A stretch of DNA of 64,000 nucleotides from contig NZ_UWFA01000380.1 in assembly GCF_900601905.1 (NCBI RefSeq), positions 1 through 64,000 on the forward strand, read 5' to 3'. Below the pieces are notes generated by a model. The model was not told the origin of the DNA. It did no database searches and saw only the letters and a program-made list of their open reading frames with translations. Position numbers and translations under genes: made by a program. The DNA comes from Pseudomonas viridiflava (GTDB lineage: Bacteria; Pseudomonadota; Gammaproteobacteria; Pseudomonadales; Pseudomonadaceae). Below, one piece after another: positions 1-8,345 of the stretch (position 1 is the first letter of the stretch; each line of letters opens with the position of its first letter).

Positions 1-575
1 TGCGTGAACTGGCTGTTCAGTCGCGTAACGACAGCAACAGCAGCACCGACCGTGACGCGCTGAACAAAGAATTCTCGCAGATGAGCAGCGAGCTGACTCG
101 TATCGCTCAAAGTACCAACCTGAACGGCAAAAACCTGATTGATGGCAGTGCAAGCTCCATGGTCTTCCAGGTCGGTTCCAACAGCGGTAGCACTAACCAG
201 ATCACGCTGAGCATGAGCGGCAACTTCACCGCCAACAGCCTGGGTGTCGGTTCGGCAATCAGCATCACAGGCGGCACCAGCTCTGCTTCAGAAGCCGCTT
301 TCTCTGCTGCACTGGTTGCAATCGACTCGGCTCTGGCGACCATCAACTCCACGCGTGCTGACCTCGGTGCTGCACAAAACCGTCTGACCAGCACCATCTC
401 CAACCTGAACAACATCAACGAAAACGCCAGTGCTGCACTGGGTCGCGTACAAGATACCGACTTCGCTGCTGAAACTGCACAGCTGACCAAGCAGCAGACT
501 CTGCAACAGGCTTCCACCGCAATTCTGGCTCAGGCCAACCAACTGCCTTCCGCTGTACTGAAGCTGCTTCAGTAA
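1..575 (+). CDS. fliC: Flagellin, C-terminal part (5' end outside window)
   Basis: Subunit of the flagellar filament, exported through the flagellar type III system. The reading frame is already open at base 3, so the N-terminal D0/D1 helices lie upstream. The visible part holds the end of the N-terminal helical domain, a short variable segment rich in Ser/Gly/Thr (about residues 55-90 of the visible part), then the conserved C-terminal helix ending in [13 protein letters not shown], a standard flagellin terminus. The short central region indicates a small flagellin without large D2/D3 domains. flaG and fliD follow, as usual in Pseudomonas. No clear intrinsic terminator is seen between this gene and flaG. 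Identification is secure; full length is unknown. Confidence 0.95.
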   Translation, partial: RELAVQSRNDSNSSTDRDALNKEFSQMSSELTRIAQSTNLNGKNLIDGSASSMVFQVGSNSGSTNQITLSMSGNFTANSLGVGSAISITGGTSSASEAAFSAALVAIDSALATINSTRADLGAAQNRLTSTISNLNNINENASAALGRVQDTDFAAETAQLTKQQTLQQASTAILAQANQLPSAVLKLLQ

Positions 576-646
576 TTTCGGAATGAGTTTCGGCGGGGAG
601 GTACGTTTTGTACTGACTCGCTTTTTTACTTTCGGAGGTAATGGTC

Positions 647-1021
647 ATGGATATGAGTGTAAAGCTGAACCTGTCTTATCCTGCCGCTCAACCGGCGACC
701 CCGCCTGTGGTGGTGGATAAGCCGGTAGAGACTGCTTCCGTGCCAGGCGTTGCCGCTTCGGCTGAAAGTAAAAACTCACAGCAGGAAAAGTCCAAGAGCG
801 AAGAGGATGTGAAGGCTGCTGCACAGGACATTCAAAAGTTCTTCCAGTCGGTCAAACGCAACCTTGAATTCTCTACGGATGAATCTTCTGGCAAGCTGGT
901 CGTCAAAGTCATTGCCAGTGATTCGGGGCTCGTGATTCGACAGATTCCCAATGAAGAAGTCTTGAAACTGGCTGCAAGTCTGAGTGATGCAAGCAGCTTG
1001 TTGTTCCGGGCTGAAGTCTGA
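647..1021 (+). CDS. flaG: FlaG family flagellar protein
   Basis: Small protein of the FlaG family, thought to influence flagellar filament length. The N-terminal half (about residues 1-60) is low complexity, rich in Pro, Ala, Ser and Lys. The C-terminal half is the FlaG domain, with the motif KLVVKVIASDSGLVIRQIPNEE split by its typical V-I-R-Q-I-P core. The frame also has an ATG at 641, but the strong GGAGG at 634-638 lies only 2 bases before it. The ATG at 647 is 8 bases away and gives MDMSVKLN, so 647 is preferred. It lies between fliC and fliD. About 124 aa, normal for the family. Confidence 0.9.
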   Translation: MDMSVKLNLSYPAAQPATPPVVVDKPVETASVPGVAASAESKNSQQEKSKSEEDVKAAAQDIQKFFQSVKRNLEFSTDESSGKLVVKVIASDSGLVIRQIPNEEVLKLAASLSDASSLLFRAEV

Positions 1022-1025
1022 GTAA

Positions 1026-1041
1026 TGGCACGAAATTTGTT
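1026..1041 (+). promoter_or_regulatory. Imperfect sigma-54 promoter before fliD
   Basis: TGGCACG (1026-1032), four bases, then TTGTT (1037-1041). The -24 half is perfect. The -12 half has GT where the consensus has GC. A TTGCA occurs three bases further on, with wrong spacing. The fliD operon is a FleQ/RpoN-type target in other pseudomonads, so this is a plausible but degenerate site. Confidence 0.4.
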
Positions 1042-1100
1042 GCAAGTCTTTTGAAGCTGTAAAGGTCAAAGACCGGCGACACTCATGAAGGGAGATGCAC

Positions 1101-2537
1101 ATGGCAAGTCCAATCGTTGCGGGTACAGGTATCGGCTCAGGTCTGATCATTGGTGACATTGTCAAAGTTCTGGTCGATTCAGACAAAGCGGCAAAACAGA
1201 ACCAGATCACCAAGCAAACCAATCAGACGACTGCGTCGCTGTCTGCTGTGGCCAAGCTTCAGTCTGCCTTGACCGCATTTCAAGACTCGATGAAGACGCT
1301 CAATAGCACCACAACTCCCGCTTTTCTAGGTTTTGCAGCGACGTCTTCGACCGAGACTACCGCAAAGGCAACGGCAACCAATACTGCGGTAAACGGTTCG
1401 TACAGCCTGGTTGTCAAACAACTGGCTACAGGTTCAAAGGTTGCAACTGCCGCGATCGATCCGGCAAGTGCCATTCCGAGTGGTAACCTGAAAATCACTC
1501 AAAATGGCATTGATTACAATGTTGCCCTCACGGGTGGCACGCTGGAGGAAACCCGTAACGCGATCAATACGTCACTTCAGGGTAAAGGTATAAGCGCTAA
1601 CATCATTAACGATGCAAACGGCGCACGACTGGTATTTACCTCTACTACGACCGGGGCGGGTAGCGACCTGAAGGTAGCGGGCGATGCGAGTATTGGGACC
1701 ATGCTCGATATCGATGGCACCAAGACCATGGCCGAAACGAAAGTGGGCAATGTACCTGGAGCGGGTGCTATTGCCGGATTGGCTCAAGATGCCAAATTCA
1801 CCATCGATGGCCTTGAGCTCAGCAGCGCCAAGAACAAGGTTGAAGGGGCTGTTTCTGGCTTGACTCTTGAACTGGTGTCGGGTGGGGACGGTGTCAATGC
1901 GTCAACGTTCAAGTCCTCAACCGTCACCGTGGCAACCAATACCGAGGGCTTGAAGACGTCCTTGCAAACCTTTGTCAGCTCCTACAATACGCTGGTCAAC
2001 TTGGTTACATCGTTGACCAAAGGGTCGACAAACGCCAAAGGTGTGTTCACGCCAGCAGAGCTTACCGGTGACTCCGCTCCGCGCAACATGCTCGCTGCGA
2101 TCCGCAACGAAATCGCGACGTCGACCACTACCTCTGGTCTTGGCTCGCTGGCGCAGTTGGGTATCACAACCCAGGGTAATGGCACGCTGTCGCTGGATAA
2201 TGTCAAATTCACTGCTGCGATGGACGACAAGAAGCTCAGCGGCCAAATTCAGACCCTGTTCAGCGGCGACACCGGTTTGCTCGCACGGATCACAAAGTCG
2301 ATTACGCCATTCAGCGAGACTGGCGGTATCCTGGCGCAGAAGACCACTCAGCTCAACAAGAGCAATGCGCAGTTGGCAGAGCAGCAAGCGGCGCTGGATC
2401 GTCGGATTGAAGCGCTGACTGCCTCGCTGACCAAAAAATACAACGCGATGGACTTGGTGGTAGGCCAGCTCAAGGCAACAGCTTCGAGCATTACCTCGAT
2501 ATTCGAAGCGATGAATGCTCAGAAGAATGCTTCGTAA
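1101..2537 (+). CDS. fliD: Flagellar filament cap protein FliD (HAP2)
   Basis: Forms the cap at the growing filament tip and guides flagellin folding; in Pseudomonas it also contributes to mucin adhesion. The protein opens with MASPIVAGTGIGSG, the usual FliD start. It has the FliD N-terminal domain (about 10-110), a variable middle region, and the FliD C-terminal domain (about 235-465), ending in heptad-rich coiled coil with many Gln and Ala. An ATG at 1095 in the same frame touches the AAGGGAG ribosome site (1088-1094). The ATG at 1101 has correct spacing and is chosen. About 478 aa, normal length. An intrinsic terminator follows at once, separating it from fliS. Confidence 0.95.
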   Translation: MASPIVAGTGIGSGLIIGDIVKVLVDSDKAAKQNQITKQTNQTTASLSAVAKLQSALTAFQDSMKTLNSTTTPAFLGFAATSSTETTAKATATNTAVNGSYSLVVKQLATGSKVATAAIDPASAIPSGNLKITQNGIDYNVALTGGTLEETRNAINTSLQGKGISANIINDANGARLVFTSTTTGAGSDLKVAGDASIGTMLDIDGTKTMAETKVGNVPGAGAIAGLAQDAKFTIDGLELSSAKNKVEGAVSGLTLELVSGGDGVNASTFKSSTVTVATNTEGLKTSLQTFVSSYNTLVNLVTSLTKGSTNAKGVFTPAELTGDSAPRNMLAAIRNEIATSTTTSGLGSLAQLGITTQGNGTLSLDNVKFTAAMDDKKLSGQIQTLFSGDTGLLARITKSITPFSETGGILAQKTTQLNKSNAQLAEQQAALDRRIEALTASLTKKYNAMDLVVGQLKATASSITSIFEAMNAQKNAS

Positions 2538-2556
2538 ATAACCTGCTTTTCAGAAG

Positions 2557-2577
2557 CCCGACCCAGTGTCGGGTTTT
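2557..2577 (+). terminator. Intrinsic terminator after fliD
   Basis: Stem CCCGAC (2557-2562) pairs with GTCGGG (2568-2573) around a 5-base loop, followed by TTTT. It lies 20 bases after the fliD stop. Confidence 0.8.
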
Positions 2578-2588
2578 CTGCTTTAGGC

Positions 2589-2615
2589 TAAAGTTTTCTG
2601 GCCAGGCGTCGATAG
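2589..2615 (+). promoter_or_regulatory. Candidate sigma-28 (FliA) promoter for fliST
   Basis: TAAAGTTT (2589-2596), an 11-base spacer, then GTCGATAG (2608-2615). The FliA consensus is TAAAGTTT-N11-GCCGATAA, so the -35 is perfect and the -10 matches 6 of 8. It lies directly after the fliD terminator and about 40 bases before fliS, so the chaperone genes could be raised late, together with flagellin. Confidence 0.65.
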
Positions 2616-2653
2616 CTTGGTTATGTGAGTTCCGCAGTTGTGACGAGGTATCT

Positions 2654-3049
2654 ATGAATCCTATGTTGGCGTTGCGTCAGTACCAGAAGATTGGCTCTCA
2701 GGCGCAAACCTCTGAAGCCAGTCCGCATCGGCTCGTGCAGATGTTGATGCAGGGCGGCCTTGATCGCATGGCTCAGGCCAAAGGTGCCATGGCCCGTAAA
2801 GATCTGCCTAATAAAGGCATCTTGATTGGCAAGGCGATCGGCATCATCGGCGGCCTGCGCGAGGGTCTGGATCTGGAGACGAATCCATCCGACGCCCTGA
2901 GGAATCAGGACAACCTCTATCACTTCATGATGAAGCGGCTAACCGAGGCTAACGTTAAGAATGATCCGAAAATCCTGGATGAAGTCGCAGGCTTGCTGAT
3001 TACGGTCAAGGAAGGCTGGGACGCAATCGCTGATCAACAAAACCAATAA
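2654..3049 (+). CDS. fliS: Flagellin export chaperone FliS
   Basis: Cytoplasmic chaperone that binds the C-terminal helix of flagellin and stops it polymerising before export. The sequence starts MNPMLALRQYQKIG and continues with the characteristic FliS segment ASPHRLVQMLMQGGLDRMAQAKGA in pieces around residues 24-45. It is all-helical and 131 aa long, normal for the family. GAGG at 2645-2648 is a fair ribosome site. It is followed after 28 bases by fliT and preceded by its own candidate FliA promoter. Confidence 0.95.
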   Translation: MNPMLALRQYQKIGSQAQTSEASPHRLVQMLMQGGLDRMAQAKGAMARKDLPNKGILIGKAIGIIGGLREGLDLETNPSDALRNQDNLYHFMMKRLTEANVKNDPKILDEVAGLLITVKEGWDAIADQQNQ

Positions 3050-3077
3050 GAAAAACTGCTGTGCCTAGGAGATTCAC

Positions 3078-3377
3078 ATGAGTGCTGCACTCAAGCGTAT
3101 CGAAGAGACTCGTGAAGCGCTGGTAGGGGCTTTGGCTGAGCGTGACTGGGAGACCATCGGCAAGCTGGATCTGGCCTGCCGTGCGTGCATCGAGGATGTG
3201 ATCAGCCAGGATGTTCCGAACGATCCGGAGCTGCGCGGCAACCTTGAAGAATTGATGACGGTTTACCGCCAATTGATTGATGGTGCGACCGGCGCGCGCC
3301 AGGCAATAGTCGACGAAATGTCGCAAATCAGCCAAGCCAAAAACGCCGCAAAGGTTTACCATCTGTTCGAATCGTGA
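3078..3377 (+). CDS. fliT: FliT-type flagellar chaperone
   Basis: A 99-aa, highly charged, helical protein directly after fliS. By position and size it corresponds to the FliT (FliS'-like) chaperone of Pseudomonas. FliT proteins bind the cap protein FliD and, in some species, the master regulator. AGGAG at 3067-3071 gives a good ribosome site. Sequence similarity to enteric FliT is weak, so the call rests on operon position, length and helical content (ALKRIEETREALVGALAERDW at the start, split here for brevity). No catalytic motif is visible. Confidence 0.75.
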   Translation: MSAALKRIEETREALVGALAERDWETIGKLDLACRACIEDVISQDVPNDPELRGNLEELMTVYRQLIDGATGARQAIVDEMSQISQAKNAAKVYHLFES

Positions 3378-3401
3378 CCGGTTGGTCAAAAATATAAGTA
3401 C

Positions 3402-3415
3402 GCCATAAATTTGAC
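3402..3415 (+). promoter_or_regulatory. Possible FleQ box upstream of fleQ
   Basis: GCCATAAATTTGAC resembles the published FleQ-binding consensus GTCANTAAATTGAC (10 of 13 fixed positions). It sits just before the fleQ promoter, where binding could give autoregulation. Weak inference from one site. Confidence 0.3.
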
Positions 3416-3428
3416 TGTTTACGGTTTT

Positions 3429-3457
3429 TTGACTTAACTAGCGATGTTTACTATTTT
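3429..3457 (+). promoter_or_regulatory. Candidate sigma-70 promoter for fleQ
   Basis: TTGACT (3429-3434), 17-base spacer, TATTTT (3452-3457). It lies about 85 bases before the fleQ start. fleQ heads the hierarchy and is expected to use sigma-70. Confidence 0.5.
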
Positions 3458-3543
3458 CTGGCTTCCCGGGATTCGTAATGGCCGGGGAGACAAGCTGCCC
3501 ACATTGAGTCGGGCATTGAGTTGACTAGGGAAGTTGCTATTGC

Positions 3544-5022
3544 ATGTGGCGTGAAATCAAGATTCTACTGATCGATGACGATAGCCAGCGCCGCCGCGAC
3601 CTAGCGGTGATTCTGAATTTTCTCGGCGAAGAAAATTTGTCCTGCTCAAGCCAGGATTGGCAGCAGGTTGTCGGCTCTTTGACGTCCACTCGTGAAGTGC
3701 TTTGCGTGCTTGTCGGCAGCGTGAACGCGCCGGGCAGCCTTCAAGGTCTGCTTAAGACAGTCGCTGCATGGGATGAGTTCCTTCCCGTTTTGATGATTGG
3801 CGAAATTTCTTCTGCCGCAGAGCTGCCGGAAGACCTTCGCCGTCGCGTCCTTTCCACTCTGGAAATGCCGCCCAGCTATAGCAAGCTGCTGGATTCCCTG
3901 CACCGCGCCCAGGTTTATCGTGAAATGTACGATCAGGCCCGCGAGCGCGGCCGTCATCGTGAACCGAACCTGTTTCGCAGTCTGGTAGGGACCAGTCGCG
4001 CGATTCAGCACGTGCGTCAGATGATGCAGCAAGTGGCCGATACCGATGCCAGCGTCTTGATCCTCGGCGAGTCGGGCACGGGCAAGGAAGTGGTTGCGCG
4101 TAACCTTCACTACCACTCCAAGCGTCGTGACGCGCCGTTCGTGCCAGTCAACTGCGGGGCGATCCCGGCCGAGTTGCTGGAGAGCGAGCTGTTCGGGCAC
4201 GAGAAGGGCGCTTTTACCGGCGCTATCACCAGCCGTGCCGGGCGTTTCGAACTGGCCAACGGCGGGACCCTGTTTCTCGATGAGATCGGCGACATGCCGT
4301 TGCCGATGCAGGTCAAGCTGCTGCGCGTGCTGCAAGAACGCACCTTCGAACGTGTCGGCAGCAACAAGACCCAGAGCGTGGACGTGCGCATCATTGCGGC
4401 CACCCACAAGAATCTCGAATCGATGATCGAGATTGGCAGCTTCCGTGAAGACCTTTACTACCGCCTCAATGTGTTCCCGATCGAGATGGCACCGCTGCGT
4501 GAGCGGGTTGAAGACATCCCGTTGCTGATGAACGAGCTCATCTCGCGCATGGAGCACGAAAAGCGCGGTTCGATTCGCTTCAACTCCGCGGCCATCATGT
4601 CGCTGTGTCGTCATGGCTGGCCGGGTAATGTGCGTGAGCTGGCCAATCTGGTCGAGCGCATGGCGATCATGCATCCCTATGGCGTTATCGGGGTTGCCGA
4701 GCTGCCGAAGAAGTTTCGCTACGTCGATGATGAAGACGAGCAGATGGTCGACAGCCTGCGCATCGATCTGGAGGAGCGTGTGGCTATCAACGGTCATACG
4801 CCAAACTTCGCCGCCAGCGCCATGCTGCCGCCCGAAGGGCTGGATCTCAAAGACTACCTCGGTGGTCTGGAGCAAGGCCTGATTCAGCAGGCGCTGGATG
4901 ATGCCAATGGCATTGTGGCGCGTGCCGCCGAGCGTTTGAGGATCCGCCGAACCACCCTAGTGGAAAAAATGCGCAAGTACGGTATGAGCCGTCGTGAAGG
5001 CGATGAACAGGCAGATGATTGA
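3544..5022 (+). CDS. fleQ: Master flagellar regulator FleQ (sigma-54 activator, c-di-GMP sensor)
   Basis: Enhancer-binding protein that activates early flagellar promoters with RpoN and represses or activates exopolysaccharide genes according to c-di-GMP. Domains: receiver-like FleQ domain (about 7-120), AAA+ domain (about 148-375) with Walker A GESGTGKE near 176 and the sigma-54 contact loop GAFTGA at 222-227, and a Fis-type helix-turn-helix near 455-485. LFRS near 143-146 and R-N after Walker A match residues that bind c-di-GMP in P. aeruginosa FleQ. At 492 aa it is full length. It stands alone between fliT and fleSR, with its own terminator. Its activity is restrained by FleN, encoded at 27445. 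Confidence 0.97.
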   Translation: MWREIKILLIDDDSQRRRDLAVILNFLGEENLSCSSQDWQQVVGSLTSTREVLCVLVGSVNAPGSLQGLLKTVAAWDEFLPVLMIGEISSAAELPEDLRRRVLSTLEMPPSYSKLLDSLHRAQVYREMYDQARERGRHREPNLFRSLVGTSRAIQHVRQMMQQVADTDASVLILGESGTGKEVVARNLHYHSKRRDAPFVPVNCGAIPAELLESELFGHEKGAFTGAITSRAGRFELANGGTLFLDEIGDMPLPMQVKLLRVLQERTFERVGSNKTQSVDVRIIAATHKNLESMIEIGSFREDLYYRLNVFPIEMAPLRERVEDIPLLMNELISRMEHEKRGSIRFNSAAIMSLCRHGWPGNVRELANLVERMAIMHPYGVIGVAELPKKFRYVDDEDEQMVDSLRIDLEERVAINGHTPNFAASAMLPPEGLDLKDYLGGLEQGLIQQALDDANGIVARAAERLRIRRTTLVEKMRKYGMSRREGDEQADD

Positions 5023-5049
5023 CGCTTGTTGAATGGCCAAAAAGACAGA

Positions 5050-5075
5050 CCCCTGAATTTTCAGGGGTTTTTTTT
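5050..5075 (+). terminator. Intrinsic terminator after fleQ
   Basis: CCCCTGAA (5050-5057) pairs with TTCAGGGG (5060-5067), followed by eight T (5068-5075). The T run touches the fleSR sigma-54 promoter directly. Confidence 0.9.
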
Positions 5076-5091
5076 CGGCACGGGGATTGCT
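5076..5091 (+). promoter_or_regulatory. Sigma-54 promoter of fleSR
   Basis: CGGCACG (5076-5082), GGGA, TTGCT (5087-5091): the GG-N10-GC spacing is exact. It lies 54 bases before fleS. fleSR is a FleQ/RpoN target in P. aeruginosa. Confidence 0.8.
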
Positions 5092-5144
5092 ATGTCTCTT
5101 GCAACATACCGTTTAATGACGGTTCGCCATGCGAGAGATTACCT

Positions 5145-6359
5145 ATGCCTCAAGCCGCTCAGATGCCTTCTGGTCCGTTGCCACAAGTGTTGCCATCCCT
5201 GGAGCTGGAAAGCCGTCAGGGCCTGGAACAGGCGTTTCAACTGTTTAATCAGATGTCGGCACAGTTGACGGATTCCTACGGCTTGCTTGAGGCACGTGTC
5301 TCTGAGCTCAAGGGCGAACTGGCGGTGGTCAGTGCGCAGCGCATGGAAGAGCTGGCAGAAAACGAACGCATCGCCAACCGCTTGCAAAACCTGCTCGACT
5401 TACTGCCTGGTGGCGTGATCGTCATTGATGCCATGGGCATTGTGCGCGAGGCCAATCCGGCAGCGGTGGACTTGCTCGGGCAGCCTCTGATCGGTGAGCT
5501 GTGGCGGCATGTCATCAGCCGTTGCTTCGCGCCGCGTGAAGACGACGGCCATGAAGTCTCTCTGAAGGACGGCCGACGTCTGTCGATTTCGACCCGTTCG
5601 CTGGATGCAGAGCCAGGCCAGTTGGTGCTTCTCAATGACTTGACGGAAACCCGTCGTCTTCAGGATCAATTGGCGCGGCATGAACGGTTGTCGTCCCTGG
5701 GGCGCATGGTGGCTTCCTTGGCGCATCAGATCCGCACACCACTGTCGGCAGCGTTGATCTATGCCAGCCATTTGACCGAACAGCAGTTGCCGGTGGAAAC
5801 CCAGCAGCGCTTTGCCGGGCGACTCAAGGAGCGGCTGCATGAGCTCGAACATCAGGTGCGCGACATGCTGGTGTTCGCCCGTGGCGAATTGCCGTTGACC
5901 GATCGCATCGCGCCGCAGCAATTGTTTGAAGCCCTGCAGGCCGCCGCCCAGACCCACACTCAGGATATTGCCGTGCGCTGGCAATGCGCTGAGCTTGACG
6001 GGCAGCTGTTGTGCAATCGCGACACGCTGGTCGGCGCGATGCTCAACCTGGTGGAGAACGCGGTGCAAGCCAGTGCCGGGCGCACGCGTCTGAAAATTCA
6101 TGCCTATGCCCGGGGCGACACTTTGCGCCTGTGCATCAGCGATAACGGTGGCGGTATCAGTGCTGCGGCACTGGCGCGGATTGGCGAGCCCTTTTTCACC
6201 ACCAAGGCCACCGGCACCGGGCTGGGGCTGGCAGTGGTGACTGCTGTGACGCGGGCGCACCGTGGCAGTGTTCACTATCGCTCGCGGCTGGGTCGTGGCA
6301 CTTGTGCCATCGTCACCTTGCCCTTGATCCCGAACGCCGTTCAACAGGAATTCAGCTGA
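5145..6359 (+). CDS. fleS: Flagellar sensor histidine kinase FleS
   Basis: Cytoplasmic kinase that phosphorylates FleR to switch on middle (hook and basal-body) genes. The frame is open from 5019, but that part would run through the fleQ terminator and the sigma-54 promoter. The ATG at 5145 gives MPQAAQMPSG and 404 aa, the usual FleS size. Domains: coiled coil (about 40-80), PAS (about 78-170), HisKA with phospho-acceptor H194 in SLAHQIRTPL, and HATPase with the N box NLVENAVQAS, DNGGG and TGTGLGLAV. No membrane segment is present. It overlaps fleR by one base. Confidence 0.95.
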   Translation: MPQAAQMPSGPLPQVLPSLELESRQGLEQAFQLFNQMSAQLTDSYGLLEARVSELKGELAVVSAQRMEELAENERIANRLQNLLDLLPGGVIVIDAMGIVREANPAAVDLLGQPLIGELWRHVISRCFAPREDDGHEVSLKDGRRLSISTRSLDAEPGQLVLLNDLTETRRLQDQLARHERLSSLGRMVASLAHQIRTPLSAALIYASHLTEQQLPVETQQRFAGRLKERLHELEHQVRDMLVFARGELPLTDRIAPQQLFEALQAAAQTHTQDIAVRWQCAELDGQLLCNRDTLVGAMLNLVENAVQASAGRTRLKIHAYARGDTLRLCISDNGGGISAAALARIGEPFFTTKATGTGLGLAVVTAVTRAHRGSVHYRSRLGRGTCAIVTLPLIPNAVQQEFS

Positions 6360-7762
6360 TGTCGATCAAGGTATTGCTGGTCGAGGATGATCGGGCGCTG
6401 CGTGAGGCGCTGGGCGATACCCTTGAGCTGGCCGGTCATGATTATCACGCCGTGAGCTGCGCCGAAGAGGCGTTGATTGCGGCCGCTGGCGAGGCGTTCA
6501 GCCTGGTGATCAGTGACGTCAACATGCCGGGCATGGACGGCCATCAGTTGCTGGCCCTGTTGCGTGAACGTCATCCGCAATTGCCGGTGCTGTTGATGAC
6601 TGCCCATGGCGCGGTGGACCGTGCAGTGGATGCCATGCGCCAGGGCGCCGCCGATTACCTGGTCAAACCCTTCGAGCCCAAAGCCTTGCTGGCCCTGGTG
6701 GCGCGTCATGCATTGGGCCGTCTGGGCCCGATTGATCACGATGGTCCGGTGGCGGTCGAGCCAGCCAGTGCGCAGTTGTTGAGCCTGGCCAGCCGCGTGG
6801 CGAAAAGTGACTCCACCGTGTTGATTTCCGGTGAGTCCGGGACCGGCAAGGAAGTCCTGGCACGCTACATTCATCAGCATTCTCCTCGCGCTGACAAACC
6901 CTTCATTGCCATCAATTGCGCGGCCATTCCCGACAACATGCTGGAAGCCACCCTGTTCGGCCACGAGAAGGGTTCGTTTACCGGCGCAATTGCCGCACAA
7001 GCAGGCAAGTTCGAGCAGGCCGATGGCGGCACTATTCTGCTCGATGAAATTTCGGAAATGCCCATGGGCCTGCAAGCCAAATTATTGCGTGTACTGCAGG
7101 AGCGGGAAGTGGAGCGGGTCGGCGGCAAGAAGCCGATCCTCCTCGACATCCGGGTGCTGGCTACCACCAACCGCGACCTGGCGGGCGAAGTGGCAGCGGG
7201 GCGCTTCCGCGAAGATCTGTTCTATCGGCTTTCGGTGTTTCCATTGGCCTGGCAACCGCTGCGTCAACGGACTGCCGATATTCTGCCGCTGGCCGAGCGT
7301 TTGATCGTCAAGCACGTCAATAAAATGAAACACGCTCCGGTCAGGCTGTCGGCTCAGGCACAGCAGTGCCTGATCGATTACGCCTGGCCCGGAAACGTGC
7401 GGGAGCTGGACAACGCCGTGCAGCGTGCGCTGATTCTTCAGCAGGGCGGGGTGATTCAGGCTGAGGATTTCTGCCTCACCGGGCCAGTGACGGGAGCGTC
7501 ACTGGTTTCGGCTGTCGCGCCGGTCGTCGCAGCGGCGTCGACCGCTGCGATGGAGCTGTCGGGCAGTGATTCAGCGGGTGCATTGGGCGACGATCTGCGT
7601 CGGCGGGAATTTCAAATGATCATTGATACGCTGCGGGCCGAGCGTGGGCGGCGCAAGGAAGCGGCCGAGCGGCTGGGTATCAGCCCTCGCACATTGCGCT
7701 ACAAGCTGGCGCAGATGCGTGATGCCGGGATGGATGTGGAAGGCTATCTGTTCGCCACCTGA
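6359..7762 (+). CDS. fleR: Two-component sigma-54 activator FleR
   Basis: Response regulator that, once phosphorylated by FleS, activates RpoN promoters of middle flagellar genes such as fliE. Receiver domain residues 4-115 with phospho-acceptor D53 (ISDVNMPGMDG). AAA+ domain with GESGTGKE near 158 and GSFTGA near 205. Fis-type HTH at the C-terminus (RKEAAERLGISPRTLRYKLA). The ATG at 6359 overlaps the fleS stop, so translation is coupled; the frame extends upstream to 6302, but this only reads through fleS. 467 aa, as in other pseudomonads. The fliE promoter lies directly downstream. Confidence 0.96.
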   Translation: MSIKVLLVEDDRALREALGDTLELAGHDYHAVSCAEEALIAAAGEAFSLVISDVNMPGMDGHQLLALLRERHPQLPVLLMTAHGAVDRAVDAMRQGAADYLVKPFEPKALLALVARHALGRLGPIDHDGPVAVEPASAQLLSLASRVAKSDSTVLISGESGTGKEVLARYIHQHSPRADKPFIAINCAAIPDNMLEATLFGHEKGSFTGAIAAQAGKFEQADGGTILLDEISEMPMGLQAKLLRVLQEREVERVGGKKPILLDIRVLATTNRDLAGEVAAGRFREDLFYRLSVFPLAWQPLRQRTADILPLAERLIVKHVNKMKHAPVRLSAQAQQCLIDYAWPGNVRELDNAVQRALILQQGGVIQAEDFCLTGPVTGASLVSAVAPVVAAASTAAMELSGSDSAGALGDDLRRREFQMIIDTLRAERGRRKEAAERLGISPRTLRYKLAQMRDAGMDVEGYLFAT

Positions 7763-7778
7763 GGGTACTGACGGCAGA

Positions 7779-7813
7779 CGCAGCTGTGATGCGGTCATTT
7801 GTCGCAGCTGTGA
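7779..7813 (+). promoter_or_regulatory. Paired direct repeats, candidate FleR enhancer
   Basis: CGCAGCTGTGA occurs at 7779-7789 and again at 7803-7813, 24 bases apart. The pair lies about 115-150 bases before the fliE sigma-54 promoter, the classic distance for an activator bound upstream. Confidence 0.5.
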
Positions 7814-7926
7814 AATTTTCACATCGCCCCTCAGCCGGTGAATCGGCTGGAGCGCAGCTATTACGCGGGTTTGCGAGCAGTCGAAAGAAAATACACTGAA
7901 TTGATGGCTAATTGCCGCCATGTAAC

Positions 7927-7942
7927 TGGCACCCTTGTTGCT
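7927..7942 (+). promoter_or_regulatory. Sigma-54 promoter of fliEFGHIJ
   Basis: TGGCAC (7927-7932), five bases, TTGCT (7938-7942): near-consensus -24/-12 with correct spacing. It is 61 bases before the fliE start. Confidence 0.88.
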
Positions 7943-8003
7943 TTGTCATGCATGACTGCTGAATCAGTGTCAAAAATTTGCAGCACTTACGAGAGATACG
8001 TCC

Positions 8004-8330
8004 ATGAGCCAAGGTGTTGAATTTAATCGCTTGATGTTGGATATGCGTTCCATGCAAATGGACGCCATGGCCGCGCCGAAAGCCGTCGCCACGCCGGAAG
8101 TCGGCGCCAGCAGCTTTGCCGACATGCTTGGTCAGGCCGTCAACAAGGTCAGCGAAACCCAGCAGGCTTCGAGTCAGCTCGCCAATGCCTTCGAAATCGG
8201 CAAATCGGGTGTGGACCTCACCGATGTAATGATCTCCTCGCAGAAGGCCTCCGTGTCCTTCCAGGCCTTGACCCAGGTTCGCAACAAACTGGTTCAGGCT
8301 TACCAAGACATCATGCAGATGCCGGTTTAA
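8004..8330 (+). CDS. fliE: Flagellar hook-basal body protein FliE
   Basis: Periplasmic adaptor joining the MS ring and export gate to the proximal rod. 108 aa. The C-terminal half carries the FliE signature [27 protein letters not shown] (in pieces), and the N-terminal part is Met/Ala-rich and flexible. No signal peptide, as expected for a type III substrate. First gene of the fliEFGHIJ operon, behind a strong sigma-54 promoter and candidate FleR enhancer repeats. fliF follows after 15 bases. Confidence 0.95.
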   Translation: MSQGVEFNRLMLDMRSMQMDAMAAPKAVATPEVGASSFADMLGQAVNKVSETQQASSQLANAFEIGKSGVDLTDVMISSQKASVSFQALTQVRNKLVQAYQDIMQMPV

Positions 8331-8345
8331 AGGACGTATTGAGTC

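Noticed and set aside
576..640. Terminator after fliC
   Set aside because: Only short GTAC/GTAC complementarity and a T-rich stretch; no convincing stem.
5019..5144. N-terminal extension of fleS
   Set aside because: Would include the fleQ terminator and the sigma-54 promoter within the coding sequence; ATG 5145 fits the family length.
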